This document shows, in pieces, positions 31,653 through 38,242 of a stretch of DNA of 56,152 nucleotides (its first letter is position 1; each line of letters opens with the position of its first letter). Below the pieces are notes generated by a model, which ran no database searches, was not told the DNA's origin, and saw only the letters and a program-made list of their open reading frames with translations. The position numbers and the translations under genes are program-made. The stretch lies in NCBI RefSeq assembly GCF_012911005.2, contig NZ_WTVS01000037.1:1-56152 (forward strand), written 5' to 3'. This DNA comes from Aromatoleum toluolicum (GTDB taxonomy: Bacteria; Pseudomonadota; Gammaproteobacteria; Burkholderiales; Rhodocyclaceae).

Positions 31653-32382
31653 TGTCTTTGCGCTCCCGAACGATGTAGATGTCCGTCCCGTCGCCCTGCA
31701 TCAGCGTGTGGTGCTCTACGGCAATGGCGCGCACGCCACGGCGGTAAAGCTCCTGCTCGACCAGCAGCATTTCGGAGGGGGAAACGTTGGTCAGGCGGTA
31801 TTTCTCGCCCACCACTTCGCCATCCATGTACTTGGCCACCAAGATCAAGCGCCCCTCTTTCCACAAAGGCACTTCCTTGTTCACCTGGATGGTTTCAACG
31901 CTGTCCTTCAGCTCGTCGTCGGCCATCACCAGCATCAAGTCCTTGATGCGGCGCTGGTAGGAGACGGTGCGGCCATCAGCGGCTGCGCGGCTCGAAGGCG
32001 TAGCCTTCTCGCTCGGCGGCCGGATGATGATTTCCTCGCCGGCCACCGGACGCGGAACGAGGATCAGCTTGTAGGTAACGCCCTTCTCGTCGGACACGAA
32101 AACCGTGACCGTGCCCTGGTTGGGCGACTCGCTGGCCAGCGTGAAGTAGTAAGCCCCCAGGGCCTCGTCCTTCTGGCCTGCCAGCACGCCCTTCACGCTG
32201 GGCACCACATTGGCAATGCGGCGCCCGTCGATTGCGAGACGATTGGTTTCGTTGACCGAGATATTGACTTGAACGTGGCCCCGGTCAGCGTTCTCAACGA
32301 CTTGCGTTGCGCCTGCTTCAGTTGCCAGCAGGCTTGTTAGCAGAAGGATCGCGCTTAACGATTTCTTCGATCTTGGAAACAT
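31645..32382 (-). CDS. traK: TraK, secretin-like (VirB9-like) core protein
   Basis: 245 aa from the ATG at 32382, which begins the signal peptide (MFPRSKKSLSAILLLTSLLA). The body (VNISVNETNRLAIDGRRIAN, EIIIRPPSEKATPSS, EVVGEKYRLTNVSPSEMLLV) matches TraK. The gene overlaps the 3' end of traE by 65 nt, more than usual in this operon; no later start would keep the signal sequence. TraK forms the outer-membrane ring with TraV and TraB. Confidence 0.92.
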   Translation of the reverse strand: MFPRSKKSLSAILLLTSLLATEAGATQVVENADRGHVQVNISVNETNRLAIDGRRIANVVPSVKGVLAGQKDEALGAYYFTLASESPNQGTVTVFVSDEKGVTYKLILVPRPVAGEEIIIRPPSEKATPSSRAAADGRTVSYQRRIKDLMLVMADDELKDSVETIQVNKEVPLWKEGRLILVAKYMDGEVVGEKYRLTNVSPSEMLLVEQELYRRGVRAIAVEHHTLMQGDGTDIYIVRERKDNE

Positions 32383-32911
32383 AGAGACGCCCCGAGGTAG
32401 TGATGGTGAATTCAACGAGATAGTCCTTCTCGCGTTCGGAAGTGAGCTTGTCGGCAATAAAGGTCTTGAGTTTTCCGCTGACCTTCACGCGCTTGTCCTG
32501 CTCGCTGACTTCCTCTTTGCGAGGAACCCAAATAGTGGTGACTCGCTCCTGTTTGAGCCGCATTGCGGCCGCATCAAGCGCGGTCTTCAACCCGGCGTAG
32601 CCGTCCGGGTCGGCCATCTTGAGAATCACCTTGTTGTTGTAATCAACCGTCTCCGGCGTGACGGTCAACACCGTGCCCAGGACATAACCGGCCATATCCA
32701 GCAGGTAGTCCTTATTGGCGTAGTTCGATCCAATCTCGTAGGGCCGCTTAACTTCAGGCGGCACGATCTTGGTTGTGTCGCGCACGACGACGAAGCCCAG
32801 CAGCAGCACCCCGAAAAACAGAGTGCCCAGCAGGCCCGCGTTCATCGCGCGGTGGAAGCGGACTTGCGATTGCAACTTGTCCCGCTCATTGATTGCTTTA
32901 TCTGGTGCCAT
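32318..32911 (-). CDS. traE: TraE, pilus assembly protein
   Basis: 197 aa. Membrane segment (AGLLGTLFFGVLLLGFVVV) after a short charged N-terminus; then KIVPPEVKRPYEIGSNYANK, DMAGYVLGTVLTVTPETVDY and the conserved C-terminal KEDYLVEF-like block. VirB8-like inner-membrane component of the F-type channel. It follows traL by 14 nt. Confidence 0.94.
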   Translation of the reverse strand: MAPDKAINERDKLQSQVRFHRAMNAGLLGTLFFGVLLLGFVVVRDTTKIVPPEVKRPYEIGSNYANKDYLLDMAGYVLGTVLTVTPETVDYNNKVILKMADPDGYAGLKTALDAAAMRLKQERVTTIWVPRKEEVSEQDKRVKVSGKLKTFIADKLTSEREKDYLVEFTITTSGRLYVSKIEEIVKRDPSANKPAGN

Positions 32912-32925
32912 AGCGCGTGTAGCCC

Positions 32926-33219
32926 CTATCCATTGAGTTCTCGAATGTGGCTACCCGGCAGCTCTTTCGGCTCGGGAAACCCGGTGAACCAGTACAGGAG
33001 GTGGGTGGCCATGCCCGGATGCTTCCCAGCCTTCAGCTTCCCGTAGAAAAAGGCCGCTCCAATACCGAGGAACAGCCCAATCACCGGGAAGCCTGAGCCA
33101 ATGCCAACCAACACGCCCATGAGGCCGATCATGGCAACGTCCATTTCCCAAAAGAGGAATTTGGCTCCGTCGTCCAATCGGCGCGGGATGTAGTGAGAGA
33201 GATCCGTTTTTTCGGACAT
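32926..33219 (-). CDS. traL: TraL, pilus assembly protein
   Basis: 97 aa from the ATG at 33219 (AGGAGG, 5 nt spacing; an in-frame GTG lies 6 nt earlier). The typical TraL pattern YIPRRLDDGAKFLFWEMDVA is followed by two hydrophobic segments and YWFTGFPEPKELPGSHIREL. VirB3-like inner-membrane protein. Confidence 0.94.
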   Translation of the reverse strand: MSEKTDLSHYIPRRLDDGAKFLFWEMDVAMIGLMGVLVGIGSGFPVIGLFLGIGAAFFYGKLKAGKHPGMATHLLYWFTGFPEPKELPGSHIRELNG

Positions 33220-33234
33220 GGCCACCTCCTGCGC

Positions 33235-33567
33235 TTAGATGACGGCCGTGAAACTGGCGTTGACGATGCCGACGATCACGCCGATACCCATCGACAGCAC
33301 CACCGCGCCGAAGAACCAGCTCCAGTCCTTCTTGACGGCGGCGACGACGGAACCCACGCCGATGGCGATCAGGGCGGCCAGCTTGCCCAGGTTGCCCTTC
33401 ACCCAGCCGTCCCACTTGGTTACGGCGGCGTCGAACTCCGTGCCGTCACTGGCGTATGCGCCGGAAGCCAGCATCATCAGACCCAGGATCAGGCCGGCGA
33501 GCATCAGGGCCTTGAACCACTGGCCCGCTTCCTTGCGAACATCGACTGCTTGAATTGCTGCGTTCAT
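33235..33567 (-). CDS. traA: TraA, F-type pilin precursor
   Basis: 110 aa from the ATG at 33567 with GGAG about 9 nt upstream. The long leader (AVDVRKEAGQWFKALMLAGL then ILGLMMLASGAYA) would be cleaved before SDGTEFDAA, leaving about 70 aa with two hydrophobic helices (LGKLAALIAIGVGSVVAAVK and FFGAVVLSMGIGVIVGIVNA), the F-pilin layout. Maturation by the S26 peptidase at 25212 is likely; TraQ/TraX were not found. Placed before traL as in F. Confidence 0.93.
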   Translation of the reverse strand: MNAAIQAVDVRKEAGQWFKALMLAGLILGLMMLASGAYASDGTEFDAAVTKWDGWVKGNLGKLAALIAIGVGSVVAAVKKDWSWFFGAVVLSMGIGVIVGIVNASFTAVI

Positions 33568-33661
33568 CTTCAATAACTCCTACGTAGAAAGTTGGTTGGA
33601 ACCCCTGCATTTCCCCGTGTGGGGCCTTGCGCCAGGGGGATGCGCAAAGACGGAAAGCCCA
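33568..33661. promoter_or_regulatory. Hairpin-bearing gap upstream of traA
   Basis: On the minus strand this 94-bp gap can fold TTGCGC/GCGCAA (9-nt loop) and then CCCC/GGGG hairpins. It lies between the exported-protein gene and the pilin gene. It may be an attenuator or mRNA-processing site that lets pilin be made in excess of the upstream genes. No U-run follows, so a simple terminator is unlikely. Confidence 0.35.
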
Positions 33662-34045
33662 TCACTTCGGTTTGCTGACAGGCTTGCATTCGTACTGAAT
33701 CGCGGGCTTCTTCCGCTTCTTCTTCAGTGGCTTTTTCTTGGCCGGGACTTTCGCGTGCGAAAGTTCTTCGGGCGGCTGGATGGATTGAGGCGCAGGCATG
33801 ACCGGCTCTTGGACAGCAGGCGGCGGTGGAGGCGGCACGTACAGATGCTTGATGGAGCGTTCCGGGCAGTCTTCCCCGTCGCAGAACACAAACTTGGTGT
33901 CGCGGGGCACGCCGAACTGCACCACGTCGGAGAGACGATCCAGGGGGTTGGGCTGGTTCAGTGACTGCGCATTGGCAGCAGTGACGCCAGCAGCAGCCAG
34001 CGCAAAGACGATAGAAATGCGAAACGGTTTGGCTGGCAACGCCAT
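33662..34045 (-). CDS. Exported Pro/Lys-rich protein in tra operon
   Basis: 127 aa from the ATG at 34045. Signal peptide ends near AANA; the mature part starts QSLNQPNPLDRLSDVVQFG, has one CDGEDC pair, a seven-Pro run and a Lys-rich tail (KKKPLKKKRKKPA). A variant of the dispersed palindrome encodes LSHAKV in the disordered tail. Family not recognised; it lies between the transglycosylase and pilin genes, 1 nt after the former. Confidence 0.65.
   Translation of the reverse strand: MALPAKPFRISIVFALAAAGVTAANAQSLNQPNPLDRLSDVVQFGVPRDTKFVFCDGEDCPERSIKHLYVPPPPPPAVQEPVMPAPQSIQPPEELSHAKVPAKKKPLKKKRKKPAIQYECKPVSKPK
33747..33764. repeat. Dispersed palindrome, one-mismatch variant
   Basis: ACTTTCGCGTGCGAAAGT, family arms intact with a single central change. 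It lies in the disordered tail of the exported protein gene. Confidence 0.85.
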
Positions 34046-34046
34046 A

Positions 34047-34547
34047 TCAATCCCCTTGGAAACTGGCCACTTGGGCCGGTGAAGTTGAAATTTGGTGGGC
34101 TTGCTGTCTGCGGTAGCCCTCGTAGAACCGCTGCACGTCGCGGACGTACTCAACCTGGGCGCTCACATTGGTCGATGCCGGGCCGGCGTAGTAGCAGCCC
34201 ACGGACTTCCAGGTAGCGCCGAAACGCTGGATGCAGTCGGCCAGAACCCAGGCCCCCACCTTCTGCGAGGTGCAAGCGTCGAACAGGTGTTCACGGCGGA
34301 TGCCGAAGCGCGCGAGGTTCGGCAGGTGGATCGTGTTGATCTGCATGAGGCCCAGCGCGCGGTTGCCGTCTTTCAGCTTCGGGCCGACTGCACCCGTCCA
34401 GCCGCGCGATTCCTTCCAGGCAATCGCCTTCAACAGCAAGGGGTCGATCCCGTAGCCGCGCCCAGCCTCATCCCAGCACGTTGCAGAAGCAGCGAGCGGC
34501 AGCATCAGCGATGCCGCCGCGATCAGTGCGCGTGCAGAGAAGTACAT
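34047..34547 (-). CDS. Lytic transglycosylase (P19/VirB1-like)
   Basis: 166 aa from the ATG at 34547. An ATG 15 nt upstream would fall on the predicted transcription start, so the second is preferred. Signal peptide ends near ASA; the SLT motif is complete: AIAWKESRGW with catalytic Glu, then ALGLMQINTIHLPNL and CYYAGPAS. It opens peptidoglycan for the transfer channel and is the first gene of the 20-kb tra operon, the usual role of P19/orf169 in F-like plasmids. Confidence 0.92.
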   Translation of the reverse strand: MYFSARALIAAASLMLPLAASATCWDEAGRGYGIDPLLLKAIAWKESRGWTGAVGPKLKDGNRALGLMQINTIHLPNLARFGIRREHLFDACTSQKVGAWVLADCIQRFGATWKSVGCYYAGPASTNVSAQVEYVRDVQRFYEGYRRQQAHQISTSPAQVASFQGD

Positions 34548-34568
34548 AGAGGCGTTTCCCATTGCGAT

Positions 34569-34603
34569 ATTGTAGCAGTCAACTTGCTTTCACGATGAAA
34601 GCA
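34569..34603 (-). promoter_or_regulatory. Promoter/operator of the tra operon
   Basis: On the minus strand TACAAT (complement of 34569-34574) is a good -10. The palindrome TGCTTTCA (34585-34592) / TGAAAGCA (34596-34603) covers the -35 zone; no separate -35 hexamer is clear. It is a near copy of the site at 11128-11148, so one repressor or activator probably controls both units. Confidence 0.6.
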
Positions 34604-34615
34604 CGATAACAGAAA

Positions 34616-34649
34616 AAACCTAGAGCGACAAGGCATCTAGCCTAGGTTT
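34616..34649. promoter_or_regulatory. Inverted repeat upstream of tra promoter
   Basis: AAACCTAG (34616-34623) and CTAGGTTT (34642-34649), 8-bp perfect arms separated by 18 bp, in the 430-bp gap between the divergent tra operon and response-regulator gene. Possible binding site for a dimeric regulator, for example the neighbouring LuxR-type protein. The rest of the gap (34650-34811) shows no gene; CAGGA/TCCTG arms near 34762-34782 are a weaker repeat. Confidence 0.4.
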
Positions 34650-34811
34650 GTCATCGTGGGAGGTGGCGTTGAGGCACCCATCCGACAGCCCCGCTTTACC
34701 CGCCGAATCCAGCTTGCCAAAGGCATGAAATGCCCACGACAAGGGGCCAAATGATACCATGCAGGAGAAAAATAACTTCCTGTCAGCGGAAGCAATAGGT
34801 TAGTTCGCACG

Positions 34812-34817
34812 TATAAT
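34812..34817 (+). promoter_or_regulatory. -10 box of the response-regulator gene
   Basis: Perfect TATAAT. The best-spaced -35 (34789-34794, GAAGCA) is poor, which suggests that an activator is needed. Transcription would start near 34824, leaving a leader of about 155 nt before the preferred ATG. Confidence 0.5.
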
Positions 34818-34979
34818 GCCGTCCCCCGAACGGTGCGGATCATGGCTAGATCAGCCGGGCGCGGTATATCGAATGCGGCTTTTCTGTCAAAATTCGGTTA
34901 TTGCCTCGCCGGCGAGGGTGTTGCACCCACCGCCGATCTGCATGGCCGCTATCCGCCAAGCACGGCAGCGCCTGCCTGC

Positions 34980-35690
34980 ATGGCCAACGAACTTCGGGAT
35001 CAATACGATCCCAAACCAATAGGTGACGTTTTGGGAATAAAAGTATTTCTTGCGGACGATCACCGGCTGCTGGTAGCCGGTTTCCGCGATGTATTGAAGG
35101 ACTACGGGATCGACGTAGTAGAGGTGGCCTACAGCCTGGATGGGCTGATCGACCGCTTCTTAGAGGTCAAGCCGGATGTCCTGGTGATCGACGTGCGCTT
35201 TGACAGCAAAGGCTGTGGTGAGAACGGGCTGGACGTGTGCGAGGAACTACTGGCCCGCGACCCCTCGGCCAAAATCATTGTCTTTAGCCAGTTTGACGAC
35301 CAATACATCATCGAGCGTTCCTACAAGCTCGGCGTGCTGGCCTTTGTGCGCAAGGATGAAAGTACGGAAGTGCTCAACGAGGCGATCAACACGGTAGCCC
35401 AGGGCAAGGAATACTTTTCCCCCGAGATTGCCCGCCTACTCGCATGGTCGGCCGTCAAGGATCGGAACCCGAACCGGCTCCTGGATGAGAACGAAATGCG
35501 GGCCTTCAGCCTTGCAGCCGATGGCGCATCCATGACCGAAATTGCCACCGCGATGGACTTGTCCACCAAGACCATTGGCCACTTGATGAAGGGCGTAAAA
35601 GCCAAGCTAGGCGTTGAAAGCCAAGCTGACATCACCAAGCTGGCGATCCGTCACGGCATTACGACAACTGCCCTGAAAACGAAAAGCTGA
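34980..35690 (+). CDS. LuxR/NarL-type response regulator
   Basis: Receiver domain with KVFLADDHRLLVAG (acidic pair) and phospho-acceptor Asp in DVLVIDVRFD; Lys in AFVRKDES; then a C-terminal LuxR helix-turn-helix (MTEIATAMDLSTKTIGHLMK then GVKAKLGV). The start is uncertain: ATG 34980 lacks a ribosome site; a TTG at 35031 has AGGTGA and lies just before the domain; ATG 34833 would add a non-conserved 49 aa. It converges on, and overlaps by 32 bp, the histidine kinase gene, the probable partner. Two-component systems are rare on transfer backbones; control of conjugation by an external signal is inferred. Confidence 0.85.
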   Translation: MANELRDQYDPKPIGDVLGIKVFLADDHRLLVAGFRDVLKDYGIDVVEVAYSLDGLIDRFLEVKPDVLVIDVRFDSKGCGENGLDVCEELLARDPSAKIIVFSQFDDQYIIERSYKLGVLAFVRKDESTEVLNEAINTVAQGKEYFSPEIARLLAWSAVKDRNPNRLLDENEMRAFSLAADGASMTEIATAMDLSTKTIGHLMKGVKAKLGVESQADITKLAIRHGITTTALKTKS

Positions 35691-36627
35691 GTTTCGTTCC
35701 CGGCCGCTTCTGGTTGGCAGGATCGGCCGCCTGTATTTTCAGCGCACCACCAAGCACCCGCACCCGCTCGCGCATGTCGATCAGTCCAATGCCGGCGTGC
35801 TCTCCATTGCGAGCCGTGGCTTTCATCCCCACCCCGTCATCGGTGATTTCCACCTTGTAGGTGTCTAGCGCCTTGTTGTGGTGGATGCTGACGCGCACCT
35901 GGGCAGCTTTGGAGTGCTTGATGGCATTGAAAATCGCTTCCCGGATGATCTTGTAGGCGCTGATAGCCGATGCCTCTGGCATCGCAGGCCGCTTTGGTAG
36001 ATCGTGCTCCAGCGTGATGGCCGGCTTTTCGGAAATGTTCGTGTAGTGGGCCACCAGCGACTCCAAGGCCGCAGTGAAGCCGATGGAGTCGATCACCTCG
36101 ATTCGCGTGTTCTTGATGATGTCGCGCATTTCGGCATAGGCATCATTCAGCATTCCCGAGGCATTACCCAGCAGCTCGGCGGCCCGCCCATTCCCAGCCA
36201 CCAGCGGCTCAAGCTGCTTCAGTACGTTGCGCGTGAGCAGGAGCTGGGGATTCACCTCGTCGTGCAGACGGCGTGCAAGGGTGCGCCGTTCCTCGTCAAT
36301 GCGCCGGTTCGATTCAGCCAGGACACGGCGGGTTTCTTCGTGAGAAACGTCCACGCGCTCCATCCCATAGCGGACGGTGATGTAGAGCACGTAGAGAAAA
36401 AACACAAGCATCAGGCCAGCGGCGATGTGCGAAATCATGTTGGCCCGGTTCATGAGCGGCAGCGCCAGGATCATCAGCGCCGCCCATACCCACAGGAAAT
36501 ACTTGGCCGCCTGGTTGCCGCGCAGAGCCAGCACCATACTGACCAAAAAGACGGTCAGCAGAAAAGCGCAGCTCGTATAGAAGATGACTTCCACTTGAAT
36601 GGCCTTGCTCCAATCTCCAGGCGGCAC
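35659..36627 (-). CDS. Membrane sensor histidine kinase (HisKA_3 / NarX-UhpB type)
   Basis: 322 aa. Three to four hydrophobic segments in residues 15-85 and no large periplasmic loop; then the dimerisation/phospho-acceptor helix RRTLARRLHDEVNPQLLLTR with His in RLHDE; ATPase motifs: N-box REAIFNAIKHSKA, G1 ITDDGVGM, and GIGLIDMRERVRVLGG. This class pairs with LuxR-type regulators such as the convergent gene. Sensing through the membrane part or through the nearby PAS protein is possible. Confidence 0.9.
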   Translation of the reverse strand: MPPGDWSKAIQVEVIFYTSCAFLLTVFLVSMVLALRGNQAAKYFLWVWAALMILALPLMNRANMISHIAAGLMLVFFLYVLYITVRYGMERVDVSHEETRRVLAESNRRIDEERRTLARRLHDEVNPQLLLTRNVLKQLEPLVAGNGRAAELLGNASGMLNDAYAEMRDIIKNTRIEVIDSIGFTAALESLVAHYTNISEKPAITLEHDLPKRPAMPEASAISAYKIIREAIFNAIKHSKAAQVRVSIHHNKALDTYKVEITDDGVGMKATARNGEHAGIGLIDMRERVRVLGGALKIQAADPANQKRPGTKLSFSFSGQLS

Positions 36628-36635
36628 GGTCTAAA

Positions 36636-36911
36636 TCACCGCATCTTGTTCAGTGCGTCTTGGCCAGACTCACCCACTTGGATGCCCAGCTCAACCGCTT
36701 TGTTCGAGGTGGCTACCACCTTGGCCTTGCGCATGTCGTCAAAGGTATTCACCCCGGTGACGATGGCGCAAACCTCGCCGGTCTTGTTGCAGGTTTCCAC
36801 ATTGATATAACCGCAACCGAGAATCCCCTTGGGGGCCTTCATTACCAGTAGCGGCCGCGCCAGATCGAATTGCAGCAGCTCCAGGTGCTCTTGAATGGCT
36901 CCAGCGTCCAT
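36636..36911 (-). CDS. DUF1805 (YunC-like) protein
   Basis: 91 aa from the ATG at 36911 (AGGA 8 nt upstream). Characteristic DUF1805 pattern: PLLVMKAPKGILGCGYINVE, then CNKTGEVCAIVTGVNTFDDM and KAKVVATSNKAVELGI. The function of the family is unknown. It is 8 nt upstream of the kinase gene and is likely co-transcribed, so it may modulate the signalling system. Confidence 0.8.
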   Translation of the reverse strand: MDAGAIQEHLELLQFDLARPLLVMKAPKGILGCGYINVETCNKTGEVCAIVTGVNTFDDMRKAKVVATSNKAVELGIQVGESGQDALNKMR

Positions 36912-36943
36912 AGTCATTTCCTTTACAGAGAGGGTTGAGAAAA

Positions 36944-37798
36944 TCAGTTCTTACGCTTGCTGTTCTGGATCATTTCGTTAATGGCGTCATTGGCGATGGT
37001 AGCCTTGAAGGTATCAACAAAATGCTCGATATATTCCGGGTGTTTCTTGTCCATTTTCGATATGTCGATATTGATGCAGATGAATCCGATCAAGCCGTAC
37101 ACATCGTGAAAAATCGGGATCGTGGTGGACTTCACCGCGCGTCCGTCTTTCAGGGTGAGGTCGTAGCTCACAAACGAAGCACCACGCCCCTGGCCCTGCC
37201 CTTCGCCATAGCTGTAGTTCTTGATGAGCTGGATACCGAAGTTGGTATTCGTGTCGCCCAGCCTGCGGCCGGAAATGGGGTTCTGCACAGCCACAATCGA
37301 GCGCAGCGGGTTGCGCGTGTCGTGCAAGACGATCTCTACCGGCGTGCCCGCGAACGTCTGGCCAATGCCGTTCACGATGTCCGCATAGGACTGGAAGATG
37401 CGATCCTTCTCCCGATCCACCTCCGACAGCGCCACATAGTCGGGCTGCTGGGTCAGCATGAGGTACTTGGCCTTGGTCGGCCCGTCCAGCAACAGGGTGA
37501 CGTTGTTGGAGTTGCCCAGGTAGATCAAATCCGCCACGGCGCGCGGCGAGGGATGCTGAGAGAGGTAGTTGACCGCCTTCACGAACAATTCCCGATCCAG
37601 GTATAGCGCCCCGGTGTCATCGGCGCGGATCGGGTAGAAGTCGTCGTAGGCGGCCAGTGCTTTACCGGGCAGAACCCTAAGATCAGGGGAAGGCGGGGCA
37701 CGAAAGCCCAGCACATAAATGCTGATGGCTGCGATCAGTACGCCCGGCACAAAAACCGAAGCCAGACGTTTCCAGTTGATCGTTGAAATAATAGACAC
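36944..37798 (-). CDS. Membrane-anchored YheO-like PAS sensor
   Basis: 284 aa from the GTG at 37798 (GGGAGAGG upstream; an ATG at 37855 is less likely). One membrane segment (SVFVPGVLIAAISIYVLGF), an about 110-aa extracytoplasmic or linker region, and a C-terminal domain with NPISGRRLGDTNTNFGIQLI, then GRAVKSTTIPIFHD and GLIGFICINIDISK, the YheO-like PAS pattern. YheO proteins are normally cytoplasmic regulators with a helix-turn-helix; that part is missing here, and a membrane anchor is present instead. It lies upstream of the DUF1805 and kinase genes in one direction, so it may be the sensory input. Confidence 0.7.
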   Translation of the reverse strand: MSIISTINWKRLASVFVPGVLIAAISIYVLGFRAPPSPDLRVLPGKALAAYDDFYPIRADDTGALYLDRELFVKAVNYLSQHPSPRAVADLIYLGNSNNVTLLLDGPTKAKYLMLTQQPDYVALSEVDREKDRIFQSYADIVNGIGQTFAGTPVEIVLHDTRNPLRSIVAVQNPISGRRLGDTNTNFGIQLIKNYSYGEGQGQGRGASFVSYDLTLKDGRAVKSTTIPIFHDVYGLIGFICINIDISKMDKKHPEYIEHFVDTFKATIANDAINEMIQNSKRKN

Positions 37799-37888
37799 GC
37801 GCGCCTCTCCCTGAATCCACCGATGAACCTCACATGATATTCGGGTTCTCGGCACCCCGGCAAACAGGGCGAGGCGTCTATGGCGCGG

Positions 37889-38101
37889 TCACTTTTTCCG
37901 TTTCTTCAGGTCGGTCTCGATGAGTCCCGAAATATAGGTGTTGGCAGGTATTTTCAGATCGTCGCACAAGTCCATCATGCGCTCGTGCAGCTCGGGGTCC
38001 ATCCGCAGGGATACCGTTCGGCGGTCGCCATAATTGCGAGTTCTACGGCGTTTAGTTCCCTGCCCATCGGCCGACATCTCGGCGTCCTTTGGGTCGGTCA
38101 T
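37889..38101 (-). CDS. Small ribbon-helix-helix-like protein
   Basis: 70 aa. Basic N-terminus, then RRTVSLRMDPELHERMMDLC with DDLKIPANTYISGLI, the beta-strand/helix/helix order of MetJ/Arc-type repressors. Such proteins on plasmids regulate transfer genes or stability. Its promoter target could be the PAS-kinase unit immediately downstream. Identification rests on the pattern only. Confidence 0.7.
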   Translation of the reverse strand: MTDPKDAEMSADGQGTKRRRTRNYGDRRTVSLRMDPELHERMMDLCDDLKIPANTYISGLIETDLKKRKK

Positions 38102-38180
38102 GGCTTGTTCTTTAGCATAGTCAAAGGTTCATCACACAAGTCTAAGCCGACTTGCCTACTGGCGAAAGGCAGAACCAGCC

Positions 38181-38204
38181 GCCAACTTTCGCGCGCGAAA
38201 GTTG
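38181..38204. repeat. Dispersed palindrome, perfect 24 bp
   Basis: Longest member: arms CCAACTTTCGCG and CGCGAAAGTTGG. Intergenic, between the relaxase gene end (38243) and the RHH gene; the 140-bp gap 38102-38242 holds nothing else that I can identify. Confidence 0.92.
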
Positions 38205-38242
38205 GTTAAGGCCAGCGCGCGTAAGTTGACATTTTATAGGGA

